Source of the DNA: an uncultured Persicobacter sp. | GTDB lineage: Bacteria; Bacteroidota; Bacteroidia; Cytophagales; Cyclobacteriaceae | Reading direction: 5' to 3' | DNA: 64,000 bases | NCBI GenBank assembly: GCA_947498325.1 | Contig: CANMKE010000010.1 | Location: 1-64,000, forward strand | Part shown: positions 47,228 to 58,829 of the stretch, piece after piece | How positions within the stretch are numbered: position 1 is the stretch's first letter | Layout: each line of letters begins with the position of its first letter | Position numbers and translations under genes: made by a program | The notes under the pieces: generated by a model | Databases searched by the model: none | What the model saw: only the letters and a program-made list of their open reading frames with translations | Told to the model about the DNA's origin: nothing

Positions 47228-47675
47228 AAAAAGTGGTTAACATATATGTGCCTTTAAGTTTAAGTAAAAAATTTAATTTTCTCAATCATATTTATAAAAA
47301 TGTACACTAAAATATCATGCTATCCTTTAGCATAAAATACACTAAACACTCAGGTAATCTGTGGGTAAAAAAACAAAAAACATCTATTTCCACTATAAAC
47401 ACACAAAAATAGTATTATAATTGATTTATCATCAATATGATAGTAAATCAACCCCAATTATACTGATGTCCCCAAATCTGTAAAATTTTTAACCGAAAAA
47501 GATATTGTTTGATTTCAAACAGTATTTTCTTGTTTAAATATTATATAAAAAATGAACTCGTCATTAAATAATAACACAAAAAAAAGGAAACTGATTTCGC
47601 AACATTAAGTTTACGTATGTGAAACTATATATATTAATGAGATTAAAATTTTTTTCTATATTTTCTGCTGCACAG
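47228..47675. other. AT-rich intergenic region with small palindromes
   Basis: About 450 very AT-rich bases upstream of the PAS-HisKA gene. Two inverted repeats stand out: TGATTTATCAT (47422-47432) with its imperfect complement at 47437-47450, and GTTTGATTTCAAAC at 47507-47520. Either could be an operator. No gene is seen. Confidence 0.45.
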
Positions 47676-47711
47676 AAAAAAAAAGGTGACCCTGTATTGG
47701 ATCACCTTTTC
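47676..47711 (-). terminator. Terminator of the GH97 gene
   Basis: On the minus strand AAAAGGTGA pairs with TCACCTTTT around a 12-base loop and continues into a run of T residues. It begins a few bases after the GH97 stop. Confidence 0.85.
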
Positions 47712-47715
47712 TACT

Positions 47716-49871
<2,156 letters not shown>

Positions 49872-49883
49872 ATTGACACTTAT

Positions 49884-51341
49884 TTAAAAATTATAAGGAG
49901 CTGCTTTGGTATCCGTCAGTTTGAAGGAAGTTTCCAATACATCCTGCGAATTCGTCCCTACAAATAATTTAAAATCACCTGCTTCGTAACCCCACGAGTA
50001 ATCCAGTCTGCAGAAAGCCAAATCTTGTGGTTTAATGCTCAGGTGTACCGTTTTGGTTTCTCCTTTTTTCAGGAAGATTTTCTGAAAACCTTTCAGTTCT
50101 TTCACCGGTCGGGTAACACTTCCTACCAAATCCCGAACGTAGAGCTGAACGACCTCATGACCGTCATAATTCCCGGTATTGGTAACATCGACACTGACGT
50201 TGAGGGTTTGCCCATCGGCCAGGGTATTTTTATCAATTTTAAGATGGCTGTACTTGAAAGTGGTATAACTCAAACCATAGCCAAATGGAAATAATGGCGC
50301 ATTGGTTCCATCCTGATATCGGGTGGTGAAATGATCTTCAGGATTGTAAGGTCGGCCAGTGTTTTTATGGTTATAAAACAATGGCACCTGCCCTGCATAG
50401 CGTGGGAAAGTGGTGGTTAATTTTCCTGAAGGATTGTAGTCACCAAAAAGTACATCTGCAATTGCATTTCCCGCTTCACTTCCCAAATGCCATACGTCCA
50501 AAATGGCAGGAATATTTTCCGCCTCCCAGGTGATGACCAACGGACGGCAATTGTGTAAAAGCAAGACCGTTGGCTTATTCAGTTTGAGAACTTCTTTAAT
50601 AAGTTTACGCTGAATGGCCGGAATCTCTATATTCAATCGGCTGGCTGCTTCGCCACCCATATCCTGACGCTCGCCCATCGCCAACAGTACCACGTCCGAT
50701 TTTTTTGCTGCCGCAATGGCTTCGGCAAAACCCTGCTCATCATCCTTCTCAAAATCACAACCTTTGGCCATATTGATAGTCGCCTTCAGGTGTTTATTTT
50801 GTAGGCCTTTGTAAATCGTTGTAACGGTTTCTTTTCGTCCCGCAGTGTACCACGATCCTAACTGGTCAAGCTGATCGTCTGCCAGTGGGCCAATCAATGC
50901 CACCGACTGCACCTCCTTTTTCAGTGGCAAAATATGCTGATCATTTTTAAGCAAAACGATCGACTTGTCTGCTACGCTTCTTGCTGTTTTGAAGTGCTCA
51001 GGATTCTGTAATACTTTCTTGGCGCGTTTTTTTGAGCAATAACGATATGGATCCTGAAACAAGCCCAAGCGATATTTCATGTTCAAAATTCGGCGGCAGG
51101 CATCATCAATTTCCGACTCCGGCACCTTGCCTTCTTTCACCGATTTCAGCAGGCTGTTTTTATAAATATCCGATTGCATATCCATGTCCACACCAGCATT
51201 CATGGCCACTTCGCCAGCCTCTTTTTTATCTTTTACATTCCCATGTTTGGTCATCTCATAGATGGACGTATAATCCGTTACTACAAAACCCTTAAAGCCC
51301 CATTCCTTCTTCAGCACATCGGAAAGTAAAAATTTATTCCC
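49884..51341 (-). pseudogene. GH3 beta-glucosidase truncated at its 5' end by the phage element
   Basis: The C-terminal 486 or so residues of a BglX-like GH3 enzyme. The family frame is readable from TGNKFLLSDVLKKEWGFKGF onwards, with the nucleophile Asp in VVTDYTSI, then the alpha/beta sandwich domain and the fibronectin-like C-terminal domain. About 280 N-terminal residues, including signal peptide and most of the catalytic barrel, are missing. Similarity stops at about 51341, and phage DNA lies beyond. A GTG at 51317 could restart translation, but the product would lack a complete active site. The intact gene would have preceded GH97 in a glucan-use unit. Confidence 0.85.
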
Positions 51342-51350
51342 TGTACAAGT
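51336..51350. other. Left host/phage junction (attachment or insertion point)
   Basis: GH3 similarity ends with the codons for G-N-K (51333-51341). The next bases inward begin 5'-TGTACAAGTATAAACGG, a TG terminus as in DDE-transposase elements. The ACA codon also fits the expected Thr of the GH3 motif, so the boundary is uncertain by a few bases. The other junction lies outside the window. Confidence 0.6.
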
Positions 51351-51519
51351 ATAAACGGCAATTCGAAATGCACCTCATTTACAAAACGAAATGAGCACTA
51401 TTTTTTCTCACCGAACAAATATAAGCAAAAACAGGAATAGCAAAATAGTCAGAGCCCCTAAAGTGCTGACTATTTTAACCTTGTTTGAATGCCCTTTAAA
51501 TAGCATATAAAATCTCATA

Positions 51520-52281
51520 TTATTCATTAATTATCTCGGCATACGCCAATTGATGAATTACCCACAACTCACTACCTAACAGCCCCATATTGCCGTGCTC
51601 TGCCTTAAATGTATAATAACCATCTACGGCACTCCCTAAATTCGTTCCTGCCCATTCAGCCCACGTTTTCCCGTCTCCACTTACTCCAGCAGGAACAAAA
51701 TCACTGATATTACCCTCTGCAATCTTGATCAAAGGGAACCAGTTTTTAATCTCCCCACCATCAAGCCCCATTAATATTTCAAATTGTGGGATTAACAGAT
51801 ACCCCAACGTACTATGCAATAGATTGTCTCGCTTCCATCTGGCGTAACCAAGCTCTAACAACTCAATAGACCAGTCTTTCAATTGCTGGCTATAGTAAGG
51901 ACTGTCTTTCCTGATATACTTTTCCTCAAGGCTTATCTGTATCATATCATCATTAAATTCAACTCCTTCAAAATGCAACTGTATAGCGGTCTCGCACTCT
52001 TTATCTGACCATAGTCGTGTACACCGAAAAGTTATAGGCTCATTTCGGAATTCATCCGCTATGGTAATATGAACCAATTCAGCCCCCCAATCATACTCAA
52101 CATTATTGATCTGCTTATTTATCGGGGTGATGTTTGGGAGGTAGAGCCATGTTTGGGTGGTGTGGTCGTAGCGGTAGAGGTGGTAATTTGACAAATCAAA
52201 AGGCTCATCAGTTATCTCAGTTCCTCCCTCAAATGCTCCAATTTGATTAATGTATCCGTGTGTGTTAATCGAGTACTTCAT
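51520..52281 (-). CDS. Tail-fibre-associated protein of unknown function
   Basis: A 253-residue protein, last gene of the tail operon and nearest the host junction; it overlaps its upstream neighbour by one base. It begins with a short beta-rich segment (YLPNITPINKQINNVEYDWG) and has no recognised domain. Position suggests a distal fibre component, receptor-binding accessory or fibre chaperone. Unknown family. Confidence 0.65.
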   Translation of the reverse strand: MKYSINTHGYINQIGAFEGGTEITDEPFDLSNYHLYRYDHTTQTWLYLPNITPINKQINNVEYDWGAELVHITIADEFRNEPITFRCTRLWSDKECETAIQLHFEGVEFNDDMIQISLEEKYIRKDSPYYSQQLKDWSIELLELGYARWKRDNLLHSTLGYLLIPQFEILMGLDGGEIKNWFPLIKIAEGNISDFVPAGVSGDGKTWAEWAGTNLGSAVDGYYTFKAEHGNMGLLGSELWVIHQLAYAEIINE

Positions 52282-53687
52282 TATATCAATCGGTTTGTTT
52301 CAATAAAATTTATTTTGCCGACAACATCTAAATACATTTCAGTGAAGTCTTCTGTTGCCTCGTTAAACTTGAATAACATTATTCGTGAAGTAGCTTGATC
52401 TACCCTTGATTTTGTGGCAACGAACAACTGATCGTCATCGAAGCAAATGCAATTATTGAAGCCCGTTTGGTTATGATCTATAACATCATGAAGGTAAACA
52501 TTTGCAGTCTCTCCATTTTTTTGAGAAATTAACCCAATTTGATTTGACCCGGTGTTGGCAACAAAGTATTGTAAGATGTGGCCGTCGGCATAAACAGGAA
52601 GTGTTAAATGTGGTTTGGAGCCGGGGTTTATGCTACTGCCGTTCAAATCGGTTATGTTGATGTACTGATCATCATATTGTCGAAGTCTTGTCCAATTCGA
52701 GTAAATTTGAATCAATGTCACCCCTCGAATTCGATCATAAGCAGCGGTAGGTGCATACGTACCATTTGAGTGCATTTTTGTGACACATCTAATTGTTTGA
52801 GGGTAGCATGTAATTGCTGAGGTTTGTGTGTCAATTGTTTTGTTGATGTAGTTATAAAACTTTTTATTGATCGACCCCCGATCGTTCAATAGTTCTTCCT
52901 GCATTGGGGAGGAATATTTGATCGTCCCAACTAAATTACCATTGTTTGCATCAAAGTATTTCACCTCAGCGCCATTACCTCCTCTCTGCGCGACATAAAT
53001 TATTTCACTAACAGGGTCAAATGCACATGATTCTATAATTCCGATATTGTGGTTGTATTTTTCGTAAATAAGTGTGTAGGTATTCGCTTCGTCTGTTAAT
53101 GAAAATACGCTACCATCAGGCAATACTTTACAGGCGTACAGATAGTTTCCATCGGTAGTATTTTTTGTGCCTGCAACAACAATGTAATAATTTTTATAAC
53201 ATATTACACTTGACCACTCCAGCGTAGCTAAGGGTAATGTTGGTAAATTCACTGAGTGTATTAAAGGAGTTGTTAAATACACTTTATTTGCTGAATCATA
53301 ATTATTTGGAAGTAATTTCTCTTTATCGAATAACTCAAAGATTGATCCTTCTCTTAATACGGCAAGTCTGTTATTTTGATAAATCGAAAAATCAGGCGGG
53401 GTCGCCGTTAAAGTTTTATTTGTAGATCTTCTTCCTTTCCCCACCCACTTAGCACTCTGCCCAGCCACACTCTTCACAACAGCAACCTGATAGCTATTGC
53501 CATTAACCAACGAAAAGGGCAAAGTAACCGCACTACCGTTAAGCGTCCAGCTCGCTACATTATCCAGCTGAACATCAAATAGCTCACCGTCGCCCTCGGC
53601 GGTGAATGCCCAGGAGGTTTCGCCTTGTGCTTGAAAGTTAAGCTCATACTCAACCGTCCGACTCTTATGCTGTATTACCTGGCTCAT
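52281..53687 (-). CDS. Putative receptor-binding tail protein with propeller-like repeats
   Basis: A 468-residue protein. The start at 53687 is preferred because its ATG overlaps the upstream stop (ATATGA). The N-terminal 70 residues (VEYELNFQAQGETSWAFTAE) form a beta-sandwich-like attachment domain. The rest has beta-strand repeats, some of the type VSEIIYVAQRGGNG and DDDQLFVATKSRVD, suggesting a beta-propeller. In this position such a protein commonly binds the host surface. No close family was recognised. Confidence 0.6.
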   Translation of the reverse strand: MSQVIQHKSRTVEYELNFQAQGETSWAFTAEGDGELFDVQLDNVASWTLNGSAVTLPFSLVNGNSYQVAVVKSVAGQSAKWVGKGRRSTNKTLTATPPDFSIYQNNRLAVLREGSIFELFDKEKLLPNNYDSANKVYLTTPLIHSVNLPTLPLATLEWSSVICYKNYYIVVAGTKNTTDGNYLYACKVLPDGSVFSLTDEANTYTLIYEKYNHNIGIIESCAFDPVSEIIYVAQRGGNGAEVKYFDANNGNLVGTIKYSSPMQEELLNDRGSINKKFYNYINKTIDTQTSAITCYPQTIRCVTKMHSNGTYAPTAAYDRIRGVTLIQIYSNWTRLRQYDDQYINITDLNGSSINPGSKPHLTLPVYADGHILQYFVANTGSNQIGLISQKNGETANVYLHDVIDHNQTGFNNCICFDDDQLFVATKSRVDQATSRIMLFKFNEATEDFTEMYLDVVGKINFIETNRLI

Positions 53688-54139
53688 ATTACCGCTCCTT
53701 TCATTACACAATAAGCACCTACCGTATCACAATACACCTTCAAGATCTCACCACCCGTCACAACTTCATCCAGCACATAATCTGAATCATCCACCTTCTT
53801 TATCGTCCACACTGCCACATCTGATTGCTGTATCTCCGTCACCTTAAAATCCACTGATTTCGATATAATCCCAAAATCAGGCGCTACAGCCTCACAATAA
53901 AAAGCCTCTTCGAAATCCTTTGAAATCACACCACCACTCCCCGCAGCCTCAAAAACCCAACCCCCAACAGCGTCACCACCACTCACATTATACCACTTAC
54001 CCTCATCCACGGCATAAATCCCAGTATAACCCACATAATACACTGGTGAGTTAGCAATACTCGCCAAGCTGGCAACATACCTGCGCTTGTCGTCAGGCAC
54101 AGGGTTCACAAATCCGTTAGCTTCTACAAAATCAGGCAT
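53684..54139 (-). CDS. Small tail-fibre locus protein
   Basis: A 151-residue protein between two fibre genes, overlapping both. The first half (PVYYVGYTGIYAVDEGKWYN) resembles short beta-rich fibre or appendage modules; the second half is beta-rich with no family recognised. It is probably part of the fibre or its adaptor. Confidence 0.6.
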   Translation of the reverse strand: MPDFVEANGFVNPVPDDKRRYVASLASIANSPVYYVGYTGIYAVDEGKWYNVSGGDAVGGWVFEAAGSGGVISKDFEEAFYCEAVAPDFGIISKSVDFKVTEIQQSDVAVWTIKKVDDSDYVLDEVVTGGEILKVYCDTVGAYCVMKGAVI

Positions 54140-55133
54140 TTTTCAACGTAATTAAAAGTCGATGATTCGACGGAAAAGCTACTGCATTTTCCATCACATA
54201 TACATTGTAATTCACATCTGCTCCGCTTGCATCGGGCACGGTGGTCACCGTTGCGGACAGTACAAATGAAGCGGTGATATTCGCATTCAAGGCATCTTGA
54301 TCAATCACCGTGTCCAATACTTTTGTAGTAGGCACGGCAATCACAAAGACCTTGTCGGTAGCGCCAGTATTCAAAGTGAATGAGGTACTGAATGACTTAC
54401 TCAAAGCACGTACAGACGCGCCATCCGTAGGAGTCGTGTTTCCATTTGCCCCGTAAAAGTGAGCAAAAGCACCAGAAAGCGTTCGGTTTACCTCCAAGCT
54501 TCCCGCAGGAATTTGCCCCGCAGGCCACGGATCGCCTAAGTTGTCATTCTTCACGGCTCCAGCATTATAGTCCACCACCACTTTATAGGTATTACTACCT
54601 TCAGCAACAGACAATGCGTGCGTCTTTTCAGTAGCCAACCCGCTTTGGTCTTCAATCACCGACGCTCCCAAATAGTACCGTGTACGGTTAGCTGCACCAG
54701 CATCATTATTATTGTAGGTGGTCGATAGGTTGACAATCACACTTTCGCCCACTTCCTTTGTCCCTGACTGATCAATAGCCATTGAAAGGGTCGGAGCAAT
54801 ATAAACAGGTGCTATTCGTTTTTGTGAAGCCATCTTCAAAAAGTCATTGATAGACGTGCCCACGGGAATTGTACTACCATCCTCAATCGCTCCAATGCTT
54901 GTACCAATGACCTGGATCTCTTCCGTCGAAACACCAATACCTGCATCATCCGTTTTGTTCTTTAGATCCTCATTAGCAACATGCTCCAGTTTTTTACCTG
55001 CAACCACATTCTTCACCTTGACCCTTTGCGTACCTTTATCAGAGTCAAGTAACATATACTCATCGTCGCCTGGAGCAAAAGACTCCAAATCCAAGTCTTT
55101 TACTCTTTCGCCTGTATCAACATTAACTACCAT
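54132..55133 (-). CDS. Tail fibre protein
   Basis: A 333-residue protein. The N-terminal 60 residues look like a short attachment segment (LDLESFAPGDDEYMLLDSD). Two repeated Ig- or fibre-like beta units follow, rich in Ser/Thr/Asn (e.g. VGESVIVNLSTTYNNND). No catalytic motif. It overlaps both neighbours (8 and 11 bases) and is most likely a structural fibre shaft. Confidence 0.6.
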   Translation of the reverse strand: MVVNVDTGERVKDLDLESFAPGDDEYMLLDSDKGTQRVKVKNVVAGKKLEHVANEDLKNKTDDAGIGVSTEEIQVIGTSIGAIEDGSTIPVGTSINDFLKMASQKRIAPVYIAPTLSMAIDQSGTKEVGESVIVNLSTTYNNNDAGAANRTRYYLGASVIEDQSGLATEKTHALSVAEGSNTYKVVVDYNAGAVKNDNLGDPWPAGQIPAGSLEVNRTLSGAFAHFYGANGNTTPTDGASVRALSKSFSTSFTLNTGATDKVFVIAVPTTKVLDTVIDQDALNANITASFVLSATVTTVPDASGADVNYNVYVMENAVAFPSNHRLLITLKNA

Positions 55134-55680
55134 ATCCTATTCGATACCTATTTTGATCAACAATAAATTCACCTGTGTGTGTCACCAGCCCAGCATTAGG
55201 GTCGATGTATTCAATATCATAAGTCATTCCTGCGATGCGGAAGGTCTCCACAATCGCCCTGATCTGATATTCCGAAGCACCCAAAGGCGCAACCACCCTA
55301 AAGTCCACTTCCAAACTGGCACCTTCTTCGGTCTCTAAACCAACCTCGGCAAAAGCAGTAGGTTCTTGTGCTTCAATACCTAAATCCAAGACATCCGCTT
55401 GCTCACTTTCCAATGACACCCAAACCGATAGTGGCCGACCTTCAATAATCAAGATCTGCCCAAAGGCACCGTCCACATTTCGATTCAAATTCGTTTGCAG
55501 ACTCAACAATTGCCCTGTAATATTTGCCCGCCAAAGCGATGATTCCCGCCAAGCTTTGTAAGCCGTCCAAGACGTCTCCAAACTCATGAACGGCCACTTG
55601 AATAGCTTTTCCCTGTTTGGAAAACGGAGCTCAAAAGGGATTTTACGAACGACAAAACGGAGAATATCAAAGCCTATCAT
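55123..55680 (-). CDS. Baseplate- or fibre-associated protein, unknown family
   Basis: A 185-residue protein between the collar-domain fibre and the fibre shaft. Its N-terminus is basic with aromatic residues (FELRFPNREKLFKWPF); the rest is mixed alpha/beta ending FIVDQNRYRIGYGS. It overlaps both neighbours by 4 and 11 bases. A connector between baseplate and fibre is the likeliest role; no homologue is recognised. Confidence 0.55.
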   Translation of the reverse strand: MIGFDILRFVVRKIPFELRFPNREKLFKWPFMSLETSWTAYKAWRESSLWRANITGQLLSLQTNLNRNVDGAFGQILIIEGRPLSVWVSLESEQADVLDLGIEAQEPTAFAEVGLETEEGASLEVDFRVVAPLGASEYQIRAIVETFRIAGMTYDIEYIDPNAGLVTHTGEFIVDQNRYRIGYGS

Positions 55681-56696
55681 GCTACTTTCATTATGAAGGC
55701 AAGTGTTAAGTAAGGAGGCCTGTTCTCATGAGAATCACCACCACCTGTACTATTAATAGATAAACTGTGGGAGTGATTCCCCGCATAACCTGTGGTTTCC
55801 GTCTCTGTCGCATAGTTACCAGCAGTATCCATCCCTGCATTTCCAGAGCCAACTTTTCGGTCAACATAAGTATGCTGGTGAGATCCTGCTGAAATGGCCG
55901 TTCCTGAGTGATTGTGAGAAGGCATCTGGTCTTTTGTCAGTGTTACCGACTTCGCACCGCCCGTTTTCTTGATCGTGTTATAATCCGTGTCTCCACTATT
56001 ATACCCCACCACAAAGCGTCCTCTCATATCAGGCGTTCCATTCGTTCCATCACACAACTGCCAATTATCAGGCACTTGAGTTACCGAACCTGCCCACATG
56101 ATGATTGCCCCAACGGGCAAGCTGTTTTCTTTATCTTCCGCAAGCTTCTTTACATCATTCACCGCCTTAGGCGTCGCCACCTTATCTTCATCTTGTGAAT
56201 CAGTAGAGGATGACTTATCAAGATTGAATCCCGTCTTCTTATCAAAAGCAGGTTCTTTGGCTTTCGCCTCCGTCATCGCTTTGGCTTGTACCAAATCACA
56301 AAAGATCGCATGTGTGCCGTCCTTTTTGATCGTGAGTGCATCCGTGGTAGTCAATACCTGCTTGGATAGATACTCCTTTGCAATCGGCTTCTGACTGCCG
56401 TCCTTATAATCGCCATCAACATTGACCACATCCACCGCAAAAAAGGCCTCATCACCCTCAGTGATTTCGGTAGCCTCAAACTTACATACTCGGAAAGTGC
56501 CATTGTAGGGCAAACAAACCAAGCCTGCCTCTATACTCCAGCTACTACCATTGTCCGTAACCTCACAACCTTGTACTACATGTGCCCCATAGCCCCCAAA
56601 AAAACTATCAATCAAAAGGTAGATCTCATCCTGCAAATCAATCAGATGGTTACCATACCATTTCTTTACGCCTATATCCTGAAACTGTCTTTTCAT
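55677..56696 (-). CDS. Tail fibre with phage tail-collar domain
   Basis: A 339-residue protein. The C-terminal half is a clear phage tail-collar domain: LPVGAIIMWAG, CDGTNGTPDMRGRFVVG, DQMPSHNHSG, and the terminal RPPYLTLAFIMK. His-rich HxH motifs (SHNHSG, GSHQHTYV, GNHSHSL) are typical of such trimeric fibre tips, where they can bind metal. The N-terminal half likely attaches to the baseplate. Overlaps gpJ-like and the next gene by 4 bases each. Confidence 0.88.
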   Translation of the reverse strand: MKRQFQDIGVKKWYGNHLIDLQDEIYLLIDSFFGGYGAHVVQGCEVTDNGSSWSIEAGLVCLPYNGTFRVCKFEATEITEGDEAFFAVDVVNVDGDYKDGSQKPIAKEYLSKQVLTTTDALTIKKDGTHAIFCDLVQAKAMTEAKAKEPAFDKKTGFNLDKSSSTDSQDEDKVATPKAVNDVKKLAEDKENSLPVGAIIMWAGSVTQVPDNWQLCDGTNGTPDMRGRFVVGYNSGDTDYNTIKKTGGAKSVTLTKDQMPSHNHSGTAISAGSHQHTYVDRKVGSGNAGMDTAGNYATETETTGYAGNHSHSLSINSTGGGDSHENRPPYLTLAFIMKVA

Positions 56697-57523
56697 ATCT
56701 CTGTCGTATTTATCATTGTAATGTTGGAAGGAAGGTCTCCCGTCAGTGGTTGGTAGTTGAAATAACCAGACTCCAACTCATGCACCACATCTACGTCCAC
56801 ATAGTCAGCAGTAGCGGTCTTTACCTTGAGGCTGTTCATTCTGATCGTTTCCACACCTTCTACATTCATCAGGTGATCAATGAATTTTTGTTTGTAAAAT
56901 CGGGCATCAAAACCAATCGAAGTTTTGAAAGCCTCAATCGCACTTTCAATATTTTGCTGAACCTCCAAGCTGGAGTACTTCGGATCATAATAGATATTCA
57001 TATCATATCGAAATACATCCGCAGGCAAGGAGGTTACTGTGATCCGTGTTCCAGGATACTTGATATTGAACAGATATTGAATCAAAGCCGACTGCTCGGC
57101 AAAATCCAACTGAATCAATTCTGCTCCATCAAACTTAGCGACCTTAATCGCAATGCCCGACGCACTTTCTTTCAATGACGCCTGAGCCAACACCCGCCGA
57201 CTCTCGTCAATAGTCTGATACACCAACCGACCACTATCATCAATAATGAGCTGGTCACCATGAAAGCCTTGACCCTCATCAGCCCCTTGAAACTCCATCA
57301 CCCGTTCATGATACCAAGCCAAAGTCCCGTATCGTTTAGAGGAAATAATATTTTCAATCACTGTTTGGTGAATATCCATGATCTTCTCCAATGACCAAAC
57401 TGCCATTGCCCAGATAGAACGCCAAAGCCTCCAATCTGCGGAGGAAGATGAGGCAGGCTGATCAAATACCGTTGTGATATTCTGATCCAACTCCTGTTCA
57501 ATCGTTGCTATTTCTCTTGCCAT
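56693..57523 (-). CDS. Baseplate wedge protein, gpJ-like
   Basis: A 276-residue protein. The N-terminal SADWRLWRSIWAMAVWSLEK helix, the central domain and the C-terminal strand pair VKTATADYVDVDVVHELESG fit the gp6/gpJ-type baseplate wedge family as found in Bacteroidota phages. It starts at the base where the gpX-like gene stops. Role: outer wedge of the baseplate connecting hub and fibres. Confidence 0.75.
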   Translation of the reverse strand: MAREIATIEQELDQNITTVFDQPASSSSADWRLWRSIWAMAVWSLEKIMDIHQTVIENIISSKRYGTLAWYHERVMEFQGADEGQGFHGDQLIIDDSGRLVYQTIDESRRVLAQASLKESASGIAIKVAKFDGAELIQLDFAEQSALIQYLFNIKYPGTRITVTSLPADVFRYDMNIYYDPKYSSLEVQQNIESAIEAFKTSIGFDARFYKQKFIDHLMNVEGVETIRMNSLKVKTATADYVDVDVVHELESGYFNYQPLTGDLPSNITMINTTEI

Positions 57524-57747
57524 TATTCCGAAATTACCTTTTGACCATTCAATTTATTGAGCTCCGTCAGACGAATAGCATCATCATTCTCCCGAATCTC
57601 CAGAGGCCTCACAGGTAGAGAAGCCGATAAATCAATATCATCCAAACCATTATCCTCAACAATAAGAAAAGACGCTTCCACATTACCGTATTCCTGTACC
57701 GCAATGTCATAGATCGATTGCCCGTTAACCGTCTCAATAGTCCGCAT
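57523..57747 (-). CDS. Tail protein X-like (LysM-type) baseplate protein
   Basis: A 74-residue protein with a LysM-like core (GQSIYDIAVQEYGNVEASFL then IVEDNGLDDID). Small LysM proteins of the gpX type glue tube and baseplate together. Overlaps the gp25-like gene by 14 bases. Confidence 0.75.
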   Translation of the reverse strand: MRTIETVNGQSIYDIAVQEYGNVEASFLIVEDNGLDDIDLSASLPVRPLEIRENDDAIRLTELNKLNGQKVISE

Positions 57748-58018
57748 TTACCTTAATTTTTGAGTTCTCTATTGTTAATTCATGCACCGTCGCACCATCT
57801 GCCTCCAACTCCTGTCGAATCGCATTCAGCAACCGACCGCCATCCTCATCAGCATAATAATCAATCGCCCCAACGCCCACGCCTGGCGCTCGTTTGTATC
57901 CTCCTTTGCGTACCAAGATCAACTTCTGCTGAAGCTCCTCTGATGACTTACCCCAATGCACATCACCACCCGACAAGTCGACATCTCCGATGGCTGTATT
58001 TTTCAAATCATTCATCAT
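57734..58018 (-). CDS. gp25/GPW-like baseplate wedge protein
   Basis: A 94-residue protein. The pattern ELQQKLILVRKGGYKRAPGV with the following GVGAIDY and the C-terminal IRQELEADG resembles the gp25/GPW (Mu gp46-like) wedge proteins that form the sheath-proximal ring. Overlaps the upstream gene by 4 bases. Confidence 0.75.
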   Translation of the reverse strand: MMNDLKNTAIGDVDLSGGDVHWGKSSEELQQKLILVRKGGYKRAPGVGVGAIDYYADEDGGRLLNAIRQELEADGATVHELTIENSKIKVNADY

Positions 58019-58266
58019 ACCTCATCCGATGTTGTGCCCGAATTACCCGTTACGCCTACCGCTGGAGAACCCGAACCACCTGATACCGACGTAATCACAT
58101 CGCTATGGGTATGGGAATTATAAGCGATCACCAAGGGTTCCAAATAATTATGCACCTCCTCAGCCACTACCTTAGCGACTTCAGAAGCCACGTCCGCTTC
58201 CAACAGATCCACGCCCTTGATGCGATCCTTCAAACTGTTTTCCAATGTTTCCTTATCCAATGCCAT
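58015..58266 (-). CDS. Small spike-tip-like protein with an HxH motif
   Basis: An 83-residue protein with a helical N-terminus and a Gly/Ser-rich C-terminus containing SHTHSD and GGSGSPAVGVTG. In P2 gpV-type spikes an HxH near the tip binds iron; here the motif is on a separate small gene directly after the spike gene. The role as a tip or spike cap is inferred. Confidence 0.55.
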   Translation of the reverse strand: MALDKETLENSLKDRIKGVDLLEADVASEVAKVVAEEVHNYLEPLVIAYNSHTHSDVITSVSGGSGSPAVGVTGNSGTTSDEV

Positions 58267-58829
58267 CAGTGTTCTATTTTATCGTCCTTAATGGCCTCAA
58301 CGGTCGTTTCTTCAATGTCCGTTGCTGCCCAATTTTGAGTGGCCACTTTCAGTGCTGCACCGCCATCCATAGCGGCAGGTGTCCAAGATTTAAACAGGCT
58401 TTTAAGGGTGTTTAAATCCTGTTCAATTGTGTTCATCTGACTGACCAATTGATTAATGTCCGTCATGAATGATTCTTTTTCTGCATTATTGAAAATGATC
58501 TTTCCTGACTGATCATCAATCACCAAACTGGTGTTTTTGCCCTGATAAATCACCTTGTCCACCACGCTCGAGATCAACAACACACATCGCTCTTTATCCC
58601 CATCAATAGGGCAGGCCACCACATAGCTTTCCACCGCAGGCACCAAAACAAATTGTTGTTCTTGCTCATCTGCCACGGCTTTCAATAGCACATCATAAAT
58701 CAATTCATCATGCTCCACCTCAGCCACCATTGTTTGCTCATCCACTGATCTGACCAAACCAATAAACGCTCCAGGTGCAACGCCTTTGATCAACCGTCTG
58801 AAGGCTTCCAATAATTTATCTTCACTCAT
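58266..58829 (-). CDS. Baseplate spike protein, gpV/gp45-like
   Basis: A 187-residue protein with an N-terminal OB-fold-like domain (GAFIGLVRSVDEQTMVAEVE) as in gpV/gp5 spikes, a central beta part (NTSLVIDDQSGKIIFNN) and a helical coiled segment. It is short for a full spike, and the usual HxH tip is absent; that motif lies on the following gene. Overlaps both neighbours. Confidence 0.7.
   Translation of the reverse strand: MSEDKLLEAFRRLIKGVAPGAFIGLVRSVDEQTMVAEVEHDELIYDVLLKAVADEQEQQFVLVPAVESYVVACPIDGDKERCVLLISSVVDKVIYQGKNTSLVIDDQSGKIIFNNAEKESFMTDINQLVSQMNTIEQDLNTLKSLFKSWTPAAMDGGAALKVATQNWAATDIEETTVEAIKDDKIEH

Noticed and set aside
51317-51317. GTG as a genuine start of a short GH3 gene
   Set aside because: Family similarity continues upstream of this codon to about 51341, and the product would lack most of the catalytic barrel; treated as a truncated gene.
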